A stretch of DNA of 64,000 nucleotides, taken from assembly GCA_002452335.1 (NCBI GenBank), contig DKFJ01000006.1:268739-332738 (forward strand). Direction: 5' to 3'. The notes beneath the pieces were generated by a model. It did not search any database and had not been told where the DNA came from. It saw only the letters and a program-made list of their open reading frames with translations. Position 1 is the stretch's first letter. Every line of letters begins with the position of its first letter. This DNA comes from Deferribacteraceae bacterium UBA6799. Lineage in GTDB: Bacteria > Chrysiogenota > Deferribacteres > Deferribacterales > Geovibrionaceae. The position numbers and the translations under genes were made by a program. Shown here one piece after another: positions 1 to 9,249 of this stretch.

Positions 1-288
1 ATTTTGTAATATGTCATAATCTAATGAATTTTACATGGTTAAACAAGAATGAATTTAGCTTTATCCGAGTTTAAAACGATGCGGGATATGGAATGCTAAT
101 CAAATTTAAAGTGTATCTAGCGTTTGCATATTATAGTTATAATAAATATGGATTGTATATAACAAGATAGACATGGATATATTTAAAAGTGTATTATAAA
201 AGTGAGTTTATTTTTAGTTTTGTGAAGTTGAAAATATTGTTATGATTAAACATAAAATGATAACTAAAGCGGTATAAGTGAGGAAAAT

Positions 289-1224
289 ATGTCGTCAAAA
301 CAAGTTATATTAAGGGCGTTTAATATTAATCAGGTATCAGATATATCAACTGTTAATAAATCAATAATTACACAGATACGGACTAAGACAGATACTGCTT
401 CTAAAGAAAGAAGGATGACTTTAAATGAGATGGAAAGCGAGCCTGAAGTTGAGTGCGCAGCTATTCTTAAAGTTGAAGAAGAGTATGCTTTTGGAATAAT
501 TATGAAATTTAGGATAGGGAATGACACTACTCACATCCCTGAGAGTATATTCGATAAGAAAAATTTTACTTTTGACGATATGCAAACCCTAGAAAATGGA
601 CAATATGCAGAGTATATTGACCACTACTTCTTTTGTTTGAATCAAAAGCATATGATTACAAATCTTCGTGGGAATCAAACAATTAAACGCTTTTCTGTAT
701 ATATAAATTGGTTAATCAAAACAGAAGATTATGAATTTACACCTGTGATTGACACATCATCAGAAGTGAGATTGTCTGAAATTAATAGTATAACAATAGG
801 AAACAACAGAAGTTTAGCGATGACTGTTAATAAGAACGCAGGGCAGTCTCCAGTAACAAGTAGTGTTGTGAATATGGGTGTTGAACTTATAAGAAATATT
901 TTTATAAATGACACTACAACTTTATCAGAACAACAGATTGAAAATATAGTGTCCGCTAAACTTATATTAAAATTGAAAAAACCAAATAAAATGACAGATG
1001 AAGATTATCAGTCCAAGTATGGAGCAATTTTAAACCCTATTGCTGATTCAGAGAATATAGTGTTTAATAAGAAAAAGGGAGGCAGTATTAGTGGTAAAAC
1101 CTTATTAAAGGTGAAGAAAGTTGATGTCACTACTACACAAAGAAAGCATCTTGTTGAAAATGATATATATCGAGAAATGAGAACTTTCCTTAAAGAGCTT
1201 GCTACAGATGAAGCACCTAATTAG
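289..1224 (+). CDS. RexA-like protein of a possible phage-exclusion pair
   Basis: A 311-residue soluble protein with no signal peptide, no membrane segment and no catalytic motif that I recognise. The order of its elements resembles lambda RexA (279 aa): a short-strand N-terminal half, an 'xTFDDMQ' helix near residue 95, then a C-terminal half with hydrophobic-lysine strands (SAKLILKLKK near 225) and a helical end. It overlaps the start of a small membrane protein, as rexA precedes rexB. In lambda, RexA senses infection and triggers the RexB channel. The match is by pattern and architecture only, with no alignment run. A GAGGAAAAT ribosome site sits just before the ATG. The gene is very AT-rich, like its neighbours and unlike the rest of the window, which points to transfer. 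Alternative: an unrelated abortive-infection sensor. Confidence 0.5.
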   Translation: MSSKQVILRAFNINQVSDISTVNKSIITQIRTKTDTASKERRMTLNEMESEPEVECAAILKVEEEYAFGIIMKFRIGNDTTHIPESIFDKKNFTFDDMQTLENGQYAEYIDHYFFCLNQKHMITNLRGNQTIKRFSVYINWLIKTEDYEFTPVIDTSSEVRLSEINSITIGNNRSLAMTVNKNAGQSPVTSSVVNMGVELIRNIFINDTTTLSEQQIENIVSAKLILKLKKPNKMTDEDYQSKYGAILNPIADSENIVFNKKKGGSISGKTLLKVKKVDVTTTQRKHLVENDIYREMRTFLKELATDEAPN

Positions 1225-1639
1225 AATGATTGTAGTATTTATCCTTACTCTGCCATTTGCTTATTACAGTATTAAGCCAGAGAAGGACTTGATTAATACG
1301 CTCTATAATGTTTCGGGGATACTTTTCAGTATAGGTTTAGGACTTATTGTAACGCTTGACTTGTCTCAAGTCAGAAATGATAAGCTACTCAAAGGTATTC
1401 GTAAAAATATCAGAATAGTTAGAAACACCTTTATTATTTATTTCGTAATAAATACAGCATTTTATATTTTGTCTTTTTATCTAATTCATCCTATTTCTGT
1501 TTTTGGATTTGAATATTATTATGGAATATTCGTATGCTTAACCTGTATCTACACGATTATGTATTTTGTGTATAATTTCCTTGAGATCCAACAGCTAAAA
1601 AATGATATTACAGATGCTGTCAATAATTCGCAATCTTAA
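1208..1639 (+). CDS. RexB-like small multi-spanning membrane protein
   Basis: About 143 residues with four hydrophobic segments (roughly residues 4-19, 32-49, 70-92 and 100-123) and a short charged loop after the second. RexB of lambda (144 aa, four spans) has the same size and layout, and both end in a hydrophobic segment followed by YN and a short polar tail. I chose ATG 1208 because AAAGAG lies 10 nt upstream; a TTG at 1199 would also be possible. The start lies inside the end of the upstream gene (17-nt overlap), which indicates co-translation. The likely role, by analogy only, is an inner-membrane effector that depolarises the cell when its partner is triggered. It could instead be an effector of another abortive-infection type. 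Confidence 0.5.
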   Translation: MKHLIRMIVVFILTLPFAYYSIKPEKDLINTLYNVSGILFSIGLGLIVTLDLSQVRNDKLLKGIRKNIRIVRNTFIIYFVINTAFYILSFYLIHPISVFGFEYYYGIFVCLTCIYTIMYFVYNFLEIQQLKNDITDAVNNSQS

Positions 1640-1738
1640 CAAAGGAATTTTTTTTACTTTTTGGAGTGCTAGTAATTTTGAATAAGTAGGATGTATATGT
1701 ATTTAGATTTTGATATAGCATCTACATTTGCACAGTAT

Positions 1739-1778
1739 AAACGCCCCCGGCATGACTCGAACATGCGGCCTCTGGATT
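1739..1778 (-). repeat. tRNA-Arg 3'-half duplicate (candidate att site)
   Basis: These 40 bases are identical to 18182-18221, which is the 3' half (acceptor strand, T arm, variable loop, half of the anticodon arm) plus three flanking bases of the intact tRNA-Arg(CCT). Identity stops inside the anticodon loop: the intact gene continues AGGAATCC on the plus strand, while this copy continues TCTAATCC. No 5' half follows, so it is not a functional tRNA. The two copies are in direct orientation, as expected when an element integrates at a tRNA 3' end. The flanking 1640-1853 contains no gene. Confidence 0.85.
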
Positions 1779-1853
1779 TCTAATCCGGAGGTCTTGTTTT
1801 TTTTGTTATGTAGATATAGACTATTTGAGTTATAACGTATTCTTTGAAAAAAA

Positions 1854-2039
1854 TTATTTTGTTGAATCCTGTCTGATTCTGAGAAAAATATATAGCGCTC
1901 CTATGCAGGTAATAATAGCGCATGCAATCACAGCTTCAGTTGGCGCATTTGAAAAAGAATAGACAATATCCTTTATAGAAATAGCAAAAAAAGCAATCAT
2001 AAAAACAGACATAATAATCAAAACAAGCAGTTCAACCAT
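1854..2039 (-). CDS. small two-span membrane protein
   Basis: A 61-residue protein from ATG 2039, chosen because GGAG lies 8 nt upstream; a GTG at 2048 would overlap that ribosome site. Two hydrophobic segments (about residues 3-22 and 35-53) flank a short polar loop, and the C-terminus is positively charged. I do not recognise a family. It lies alone on the minus strand in the AT-rich accessory region. Small inner-membrane proteins are common in such islands, but nothing here shows a function. The good ribosome site argues for a real gene. Confidence 0.5.
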   Translation of the reverse strand: MVELLVLIIMSVFMIAFFAISIKDIVYSFSNAPTEAVIACAIITCIGALYIFLRIRQDSTK

Positions 2040-2150
2040 AATTGCCACTCCATTTAATAAATATTATCGTAGATTGATTGAATATGACAGATATTAATAT
2101 GTCTATGCGATATAATATTTCATATTGCATGTGTTTTATTGAGGACAGGT

Positions 2151-2924
2151 ATGCACACAAAAATTATAGAGAGGCTTGAGTCTTTTGAGCAGGAATATAA
2201 TGTCAAAGTTTTATATGCTGTTGAGTCAGGCAGCAGGGCATGGGGATTTGCCTCTACAACAAGTGACTATGATGTTAGGTTCATATACGCAGAGACTATA
2301 GATAGATATCTTAGCCTTGAGAATACTAGAGATGTTATTGAGTCTACTGAAGAAAATGGGCTTCTGGATTTTTCAGGCTGGGATCTGAAGAAAGCTATGA
2401 AGCTTTTTAGAAAAGGTAATCCGGCTCTGATGGAGTGGCTTAATTCTCCAATCGTTTATATAGATAGGTATGGTGTTGCTGATATACTTAGAAGTGCCGC
2501 ATTGATGTGTTTTAGTCCTAAATCTTCAATTTATCATTACCTTCACATGTCCAATCGCAACTATAATGAATATATTACTGGTGATCGGGTAAGAGTGAAG
2601 AGATATTTTTATGTATTACGTCCTATTTTTGCCTGTCACTGGATTTTGAAATATCAGAATCAGCCGCCTGTATTATATTCGGAGCTTTTTTCAGATATAG
2701 ACTTGCCGGCTAATCTAGAAGAAGAAATTGAAAATCTCTATTCCCTGAGGGTTTCACTGCAGGAAGATGAACATATTAATAAATCAGAAATAGTTAATAA
2801 ATATATTATAGAGGAATTTTCAAGTCTTAAGAAATTAGTGGATACTTTATCATCAACGACAGAATCATCTGATAATTTTGATAATGTTTTTCGTCAGGTG
2901 CTGAAAGATGTCTGGGGATTCTGA
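2151..2924 (+). CDS. RlaP/YcgL-type nucleotidyltransferase
   Basis: A 257-residue protein of the DNA polymerase beta-like nucleotidyltransferase superfamily (RlaP, COG3541; phage T4 NrdC.11 group). The catalytic signature GSRAWGF...SDYDVRF is near the N-terminus: the GS dipeptide and the two aspartates of SDYD are the expected nucleotide and metal ligands. Start ATG 2151 has GAGG 6 nt upstream; a TTG at 2139 is less likely. Family members are predicted to add nucleotides to RNA and often sit beside RNA-repair or defence genes. Here the neighbours are a Fic AMP-transferase and a large helicase-nuclease, so a defence or stress role is plausible, but the substrate cannot be read from the sequence. 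Confidence 0.8.
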   Translation: MHTKIIERLESFEQEYNVKVLYAVESGSRAWGFASTTSDYDVRFIYAETIDRYLSLENTRDVIESTEENGLLDFSGWDLKKAMKLFRKGNPALMEWLNSPIVYIDRYGVADILRSAALMCFSPKSSIYHYLHMSNRNYNEYITGDRVRVKRYFYVLRPIFACHWILKYQNQPPVLYSELFSDIDLPANLEEEIENLYSLRVSLQEDEHINKSEIVNKYIIEEFSSLKKLVDTLSSTTESSDNFDNVFRQVLKDVWGF

Positions 2925-3055
2925 AAAAGAAGTTACATTAAAATTTCAATAGTGTGCGGTGAATGTTGAGATATTCACCGTAATATATGCGGCAGATACC
3001 GGTTGTGTTTGCAGTGATTTAAGAGTATATTCAATGCAAATAGAGCGGTGAATAT

Positions 3056-4162
3056 ATGTGGATATATGAACATAAAAATTGGCCGAAGTTCACATGGGAT
3101 ATGGGAAAACTATCAAATGAGCTGGCCAGCGTAAGGTATAATCAGGGTAGACTGCTTGGTAAAATGGAAAATCTCGGATTTGACCTTCAGCTTGAGGCGA
3201 GTCTGAACACCATGACTCAGGACATTGTAAAATCATCAGCTATAGAGGGTGAAAACCTCAATATGAAGGAAGTCCGCTCATCAGTTGCCAGACGGATGGG
3301 CATTGATGTTGAAACTTTTTTCACAGTCAATCGTGATGTTGATGGCATTGTAGATATTATGTTTGATGCCATGCAGAATTTTGAAAAGCAACTCTCTATG
3401 GACAGACTTTTTAGCTGGCACTCGGCATTGTTTCCTGCTGGAAGAAGTAGATTGTATAAAATTGCTGTTGGCAGGTGGAGAACAGTTGAAACCGAGCCGA
3501 TGCAGGTTATATCAGGTGCATATGGACACGAGAAAATTCACTATGTTGCTCCGCATGCGGGTGTTGTTGAAAATGAAATGGAGACGTTTCTCAGATGGTT
3601 TGACAATGATATAGCTATTGATCCAGTTTTAAAAGCTGGTATTGCTCATTTTTGGTTTGTCACTATTCATCCTTTTGAAGATGGAAACGGACGTCTTGCC
3701 CGTGTAATCGCAGATTTGGCGCTTGCAAGAGCAGACAAGGTGTCGCTACGGTTCTACAGTTTATCCAAGCAGATAGAAAAAGAAAAAGAAGATTATTATA
3801 GTGAACTTGAACGGCAGCAGAGAGGCACGCCGGATATAACCAGGTGGCTTGAATGGTTTATTGGCTGTTTAGAGCGGGCCATTAGAAATTCAGGTGAAAT
3901 TCTGGACACGGTTATTCACAAAGCCGAGCTATGGAAGAAAGTAAACGAAAAACCTGTAAATGAACGTCAGAGAATGATAATTAATATTATGCTGGGAGAT
4001 GGTTTCAAAGGAAATATGAATACGTCAAAATACGCAAAAATTGCCAAATGTTCCAACGATACTGCATTGCGTGATATCCAGGAACTGAAAGAACGCGGCA
4101 TTTTTATCCAGAATCAAGGAGGCGGTCGTAGTACCAGTTACCGCTTGGCAAATAACATTTAA
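3056..4162 (+). CDS. Fic-domain AMP-transferase with self-inhibitory helix
   Basis: A 368-residue Fic protein. The N-terminal domain (DUF4172-like) contains SSAIEGENL, the (S/T)xxxE(G/N) inhibitory motif that blocks ATP orientation, so this is a class II (intramolecular) Fic protein. The Fic core carries the complete active-site loop HPFEDGNGRLAR, with catalytic His and anion-binding GNGR. The C-terminal 70 residues look like a winged helix (TALRDIQELKERGIF), suggesting DNA binding and possibly autoregulation. Such enzymes transfer AMP from ATP to target proteins. All key residues are intact. It stands alone on the plus strand, about 130 nt after the nucleotidyltransferase and 265 nt before the helicase; the 4163-4427 gap shows no gene. 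Confidence 0.9.
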   Translation: MWIYEHKNWPKFTWDMGKLSNELASVRYNQGRLLGKMENLGFDLQLEASLNTMTQDIVKSSAIEGENLNMKEVRSSVARRMGIDVETFFTVNRDVDGIVDIMFDAMQNFEKQLSMDRLFSWHSALFPAGRSRLYKIAVGRWRTVETEPMQVISGAYGHEKIHYVAPHAGVVENEMETFLRWFDNDIAIDPVLKAGIAHFWFVTIHPFEDGNGRLARVIADLALARADKVSLRFYSLSKQIEKEKEDYYSELERQQRGTPDITRWLEWFIGCLERAIRNSGEILDTVIHKAELWKKVNEKPVNERQRMIINIMLGDGFKGNMNTSKYAKIAKCSNDTALRDIQELKERGIFIQNQGGGRSTSYRLANNI

Positions 4163-4427
4163 TTCCGAAATTATGAATTGAGCTGGTTTGCTACATATGG
4201 TGGATAATATATAATCAACCGTTATTGATAACTTGAATTATATCTATTGCCCCGGAGTGGAGCAATGATTTTTGTTATCGAAACGGGTTATATTCAAAAC
4301 TTCAGCAATACTTATGTTAGCTGAGTATCCTAATTTTCGTGTTTTATCACATTAGTATAATTTCAACTTGTTAAATCGATACGCATGGTGCAGAATTTTA
4401 TATAAAAAATTGTTAGAAGGTCTGATT

Positions 4428-7400
4428 ATGCTGACTGATACTCTGCTCTTACTCAATAAAAACAGAAAAGAATTACTTGATCTCTCAACCAGGAATACTC
4501 TGATTCATTATAGTAAAAAAAGAAGACAGATAGATGTCGTAGATGAAAAATCTGACAGTATCTTCGATATATTAGTCAACCAAGGGCATAAAATGTCTTT
4601 TGAACCTCTGGAAGAAGAAAAATTGAAAGAAGTCATAGAAGACAATGAGGTTGATATAAGTCAGCTTCTTTCTCAGCCAGAAGAAGAGCTGGATGAAAAA
4701 GGGTATGCTGATAGGCATTATGACAATAAACTTCAAACAAAACTTTCTCCAGATAAACTTCAGAGGAGTTTACTTTCGATCCATAATGATTCAAAAACCT
4801 ACATCGAAGAACAGGGAGCTAATATTCTCTATTTGGCTTTAGGGTTTCTGTATTGGTTTGAGTCTGACAATGTTTCTGAAGCGAGAAGAGCTCCTTTAGT
4901 ATTAATCCCTGTATCAATTGACAGAAAAAGTGCCCGTGAACGTTTTTCCTTATCATATGACGGTGAAGAAATTGGTGATAATCTTTCTTTAGCAGAAAAA
5001 CTAAGATCAGAGTTTTCGATAGAAATTCCACCCATTAAAGAAATAGATAGTTTTGATGTAATGGCATATTTTGATCAAGTTAAGTTGGCAGTTGAAAAAG
5101 AAAAAAGATGGCAGGTTGATCCGCATAAAATTATTCTTGGTTTCTTTTCTTTTGGTAAGTTTTTAATGTATAAAGATCTCGATGCTGATAAATGGAGTAG
5201 TACAGAGTGTTGTGTACTTGATGCTCTTTTGAATGGTGGATTTAGAAATGAGTCCAGTGATTTTGGTGAAGATACTAATGTTGATGATATAATATCCCCA
5301 CTAAACTCTTCCTTTATTAAAGATGCTGACAGCACACAGGTATTAGCTGTTTTAGATGCCAAATCTGGAAAAAACTTAGCAATTCAGGGACCTCCTGGTA
5401 CAGGTAAATCTCAGACAATTACAAATATTATTGCAGAAGGCTTATCGGATGGTAAGAAAATACTATTCGTTTCAGAAAAAATGGCCGCTCTGGAGGTCGT
5501 AAAAAGTAGGCTTGATCAGTCTGGGTTAGGTGATGCTGTTTTTGAATTACATAGTTTCAAGACTAATAAAAAACATGTTCTTGGTGAACTTGATAGAGTT
5601 TTAAATAGCGGCAGGCCAAAAAATATTGAAAACACTTATGATATTGATGAATATTTAGAATCAAGAAAGAGACTAAATGAATACTGCCAGGCTGTTAACA
5701 GTAAAATTGATGGAACTCAGCTTAGTTTTGTTCAAGCGTTAGGCAAACGCAGCCTCATAGAGAACCCTATAGTAAATGACGATAGTTTTCCTGATATTAA
5801 TCTCCAGCAGGATCAGTATCAGAAAGTTCGTATTATTGTTCAGGAAATTACTAATTATTTAAAAGAGAATGGGGTCCCCTCATCTAATCCTTTGTCAGCG
5901 AGTCAATTGACAGTATACGTTCCGTCAGATAAAGCGGACATAGCTTTAAACATAAAGCAAATTATTTCAAGCATAGAGCAAGTAATGCTCAATATGAAAT
6001 TCATTGGTGAAAAGCTCGAAAGAAGTTTTTCTGCTGATAAAGATACTTTTAATAAAATAAAACGTACAGCTGACATAGCGGTAACTTCTCCTGATCTACA
6101 AAAAGCTGAGGTTAAAACAGATGATTGGTTGAATAAAAGAGATGAAATTGTAAGGTTTATGAATTCAGCGGATGATATTCAGAAGATATATATAAAATAT
6201 AGAGACCGACTAATTGATGAGGTATGGAGCCAAGATTTACTCCAGGAAAGGAAAATATTTGCTGCGATAGGTGATAAATGGTGGAGAATACTTTCCGGTG
6301 AATACAGAAGGGCAAGTAGAAGTATTAAGGGTTACCTGAAAGGCACTCTTAAAAATGATAATAAAGCCATTATTGATATGTTGGATTCAATTATGTCTGT
6401 CCAAAAACAAAAGCCATCTGTGGATGAATCGATAACTAGGATAGAACAGATATTTAATGATTCCCTGGATATTATGGCTACAGAGTGGAGTCGTCTGCGA
6501 GTTACATCTGATTGGTTATATGAAAGACATGTAGAACTTGAAAAAGGTGAAATTTTATCTTGTATATTTGATATGATAAACAGACCCGATTGCATTGCTG
6601 ACATTTCTGAAAAATGTCAGCAAAGTATAGAATTACTACATGATATCAACGAGAAATTTTTATATGTTTCTAAGAAAATCATGATTGTGACTAATACTTG
6701 CCAAGATATTAGTGATATGACTGAGATTTTAAAAGGATGGTTGGCAAATATTGATTATTTAGATTCTGTTACCTATTTTAATTCTCTTAGGGATAAATTA
6801 GCAAAATATGGGTTAGTATCCATAGCGGATAAAGCGTTCAATTGGAAATACTCCAACGAAAGTTTTATCAATGCTTATGATTGTAAATGGCTTGATGAAA
6901 AACTTGAACAGGCATTTAGGCTGAAACCAGAAATTCACAATTTTAATGCCTCTGGACACAAAACAAAAATCAAAAATTTTTCTGAAATAGATAAAAAACT
7001 TATGTTTCAGAATTGTTGTAAACTTGCTTTCAGTCACCATATGTCAGTTCCAAGGGGTTCTGATGGTGAAATGAGTGTAATAAAAACTCAGATTAATAGA
7101 AAAAGAAACATTATTCCAATTAGAAAGTTGATAGAAAAAGCTGGTAGAGCTATTCAGGCCATTAAGCCTGTTTTCATGATGAGCCCCATGTCTGTTGCAA
7201 CATATCTGCCGCCAGCGACCGTAAAATTTGATATGGTTATATTTGATGAAGCCAGTCAAGTAAAACCTGTTGATGCATTTGGAGCAATTCTCAGAGCTGG
7301 ACAAACAATAGTAGTCGGGGATAAAAGACAGCTTCCTCCCACTAGTTTTTTTGAAAAAATAAGTGCTGAATCTGACAATGAGGATGATTTTGAAAGCACT

Positions 7401-9083
7401 GGAGATGTCGAAAGTATCTTAAATTTATTTGAGTCTAAAGGCGCATTGAAGAGAATGCTCAAATGGCATTATAGAAGCAGGCATGATTCACTTATCGCAG
7501 TCTCAAATTCAAAATTCTACGACAATAATCTTATTATATTTCCCTCACCGATAACTTTATTAGACGAAGAAGGACTCACTCTAAAATATCATCCTGAGAC
7601 TATTTATGACAAAGGAAAAACTAGAACAAACCAGAAAGAGGCTGAGATCATTGCAAAAGAAATTATCAGTCATGCTAAACATAGGTCAAATAAATCTTTA
7701 GGGGTTGTTGCTTTTAGCGATGCCCAGAGGAATGAGATTGAAGCAAAACTAGAAATTTTGAGAAAGCAAGATGACTCCTGTGAAAACTTTTTTGCCAGAG
7801 ATAAAAATGAACCATTCTTTATCAAAAGCCTTGAAAATGTGCAAGGAGATGAAAGAGATTTTATTTTTATCAGCATTGGCTATGGTAAATCTGCTGATGG
7901 TATTTTGTCTGCCACCTTTGGACCACTAACTAAGCAAGGAGGGGAGAGAAGACTAAATGTCCTAATATCAAGAGCCAAACATAAAATGGTTGTTTTTAGT
8001 AATTTTAAAGCGTCTGAAATGGATTTGCGCAATTCTCAGTCTATAGGTAATCGCAGTTTAAAGTATTTTCTGGAATTTGCTGAAACAAAGCGTTTGGAGC
8101 AACCATATTCAACAGGTCTAGATACTGATTCTCCTTTTGAGGATGCTGTGATTAAAGCGTTAAACGATAGAGGGATTGAGACAGAGCCTCAAATTGGGAC
8201 AGCTGGCTACCGGATTGATATTGGAATAAAACATCCAGATTTTCCAGGTAAATATATATTGGGTATTGAGTGCGATGGGGCAATGTATCACAGTGCCAGC
8301 TCCGCAAGAGATAGAGATAGGTTAAGGCAAGAAGTCCTTGAGAACCTTGGCTGGACAATTCATAGGATTTGGAGCACTGACTGGTATAAATCTCCTGAGA
8401 AAGAGATTGATAAAGCAATAGATGCTATAAAAAAGGCAGCAGAGAAGAACTTTTATAATGAGGTTGAGATTGAGCAGACTGAAGCAGAGCATTCGCCGGT
8501 GATTGCTCGGGAAGATGCTGTTGCCAATAATGAAATAGGAGTTTTACCATATATAAAGGCTGAGATTGTTATATCTTTATACGGCAGAGATTTTCATAAT
8601 CTGACTATCCGTGAGCTTGTGCCTCATATTATAGAAATTGTAGAGGTTGAATCTCCTATTCATATTGATGAGCTTACAAGACGTTTAAGGCTTGCCGCAG
8701 ATATTCAGAAAGCAGGAGCAAGAATACAACAACTTGTAGCGGATGCTTGCCGCTATGCACATCAAAAGGGAAATATCAGGTTAAGTAGTTCATTCTTGTG
8801 GGATGCTTCAATGACTGTTCCATCTGTCAGAGACAGGAGTAGCTTTGATAATCAAGAAAAGAAAATTGATTATATAAGTGATGAAGAAATTGAAGAAGCA
8901 ATTAAAATGATTGTCCAGCAGTCTTTTTCTATTTCTGAAAATGATTTGATTACTAAAACGGCAAATATTCTTGGCTTTGCAAGAACAACCGGCAAAATAG
9001 CTGACTATATTAAATCTATTTTAAAGAAATTAATAAATATGAATGAATTTGACATTAACGGTAACATGGTTTCATCAAATTAA
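4428..9083 (+). CDS. giant DUF4011 / superfamily 1 helicase / Vsr-like nuclease
   Basis: A 1551-residue protein. The start at ATG 4428 has AGAAGG upstream; a TTG at 4368 is possible. Order of parts: N-terminal DUF4011-like domain (RKELLDLSTRNTLIHY near 13-28), helicase with Walker A GPPGTGKSQT near 321, a long helical insertion, Walker B FDEASQ at about 939-943, motif III VVGDKRQLPPTSFF, motif IV-like WHYRSRHDSL, motif V ENVQGDERDFIFIS and motif VI LNVLISRAKH, as in UPF1-like SF1 helicases. Then comes a Vsr/DUF559-type nuclease (FEDA near 1237, RIDIGI, IECDG at 1280-1284, RIWSTDWY) and a DUF3320-like tail. Proteins with this domain order occur in defence islands and have been reported as stand-alone anti-phage systems. 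The catalytic residues look intact. The gene is AT-rich. Confidence 0.9.
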   Translation: MLTDTLLLLNKNRKELLDLSTRNTLIHYSKKRRQIDVVDEKSDSIFDILVNQGHKMSFEPLEEEKLKEVIEDNEVDISQLLSQPEEELDEKGYADRHYDNKLQTKLSPDKLQRSLLSIHNDSKTYIEEQGANILYLALGFLYWFESDNVSEARRAPLVLIPVSIDRKSARERFSLSYDGEEIGDNLSLAEKLRSEFSIEIPPIKEIDSFDVMAYFDQVKLAVEKEKRWQVDPHKIILGFFSFGKFLMYKDLDADKWSSTECCVLDALLNGGFRNESSDFGEDTNVDDIISPLNSSFIKDADSTQVLAVLDAKSGKNLAIQGPPGTGKSQTITNIIAEGLSDGKKILFVSEKMAALEVVKSRLDQSGLGDAVFELHSFKTNKKHVLGELDRVLNSGRPKNIENTYDIDEYLESRKRLNEYCQAVNSKIDGTQLSFVQALGKRSLIENPIVNDDSFPDINLQQDQYQKVRIIVQEITNYLKENGVPSSNPLSASQLTVYVPSDKADIALNIKQIISSIEQVMLNMKFIGEKLERSFSADKDTFNKIKRTADIAVTSPDLQKAEVKTDDWLNKRDEIVRFMNSADDIQKIYIKYRDRLIDEVWSQDLLQERKIFAAIGDKWWRILSGEYRRASRSIKGYLKGTLKNDNKAIIDMLDSIMSVQKQKPSVDESITRIEQIFNDSLDIMATEWSRLRVTSDWLYERHVELEKGEILSCIFDMINRPDCIADISEKCQQSIELLHDINEKFLYVSKKIMIVTNTCQDISDMTEILKGWLANIDYLDSVTYFNSLRDKLAKYGLVSIADKAFNWKYSNESFINAYDCKWLDEKLEQAFRLKPEIHNFNASGHKTKIKNFSEIDKKLMFQNCCKLAFSHHMSVPRGSDGEMSVIKTQINRKRNIIPIRKLIEKAGRAIQAIKPVFMMSPMSVATYLPPATVKFDMVIFDEASQVKPVDAFGAILRAGQTIVVGDKRQLPPTSFFEKISAESDNEDDFESTGDVESILNLFESKGALKRMLKWHYRSRHDSLIAVSNSKFYDNNLIIFPSPITLLDEEGLTLKYHPETIYDKGKTRTNQKEAEIIAKEIISHAKHRSNKSLGVVAFSDAQRNEIEAKLEILRKQDDSCENFFARDKNEPFFIKSLENVQGDERDFIFISIGYGKSADGILSATFGPLTKQGGERRLNVLISRAKHKMVVFSNFKASEMDLRNSQSIGNRSLKYFLEFAETKRLEQPYSTGLDTDSPFEDAVIKALNDRGIETEPQIGTAGYRIDIGIKHPDFPGKYILGIECDGAMYHSASSARDRDRLRQEVLENLGWTIHRIWSTDWYKSPEKEIDKAIDAIKKAAEKNFYNEVEIEQTEAEHSPVIAREDAVANNEIGVLPYIKAEIVISLYGRDFHNLTIRELVPHIIEIVEVESPIHIDELTRRLRLAADIQKAGARIQQLVADACRYAHQKGNIRLSSSFLWDASMTVPSVRDRSSFDNQEKKIDYISDEEIEEAIKMIVQQSFSISENDLITKTANILGFARTTGKIADYIKSILKKLINMNEFDINGNMVSSN

Positions 9084-9110
9084 TGGTCTCCGTTTGGAGG
9101 TCTCATTTGA

Positions 9111-9242
9111 TTTACTGAAACAGACCAGCTTTTGTTTCGCCTTGCGCTCTGGAAAGGTAGTGACAGGTATGATCTGGTGTGGTATCTGGCAAATCATCCT
9201 TCTGAAACTGAAATCTGGTCAAAAGATTTTTTCATATTATAA
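9111..9242 (+). pseudogene. remnant of an AbiEii-like nucleotidyltransferase
   Basis: A 43-codon open stretch just after the helicase gene, with a stop directly before it and no start codon. The translation contains ETDQLLFRLALWKGSDRYDL followed by VWYLANHP, which resembles the KGRDxYDLxWYL segment of the AbiEii/AbiGii toxin nucleotidyltransferase family. Only this C-terminal part remains. It is probably a decayed toxin of an abortive-infection toxin-antitoxin pair and supports reading the region as a defence island. The match rests on one short motif, so chance or a different family is possible. Confidence 0.4.
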
Positions 9243-9249
9243 ATACAAT

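Noticed and set aside
1742..1800. A second functional tRNA-Arg
   Set aside because: Only the 3' half and an anticodon arm are present; no 5' acceptor strand or D arm follows, so no cloverleaf can form.
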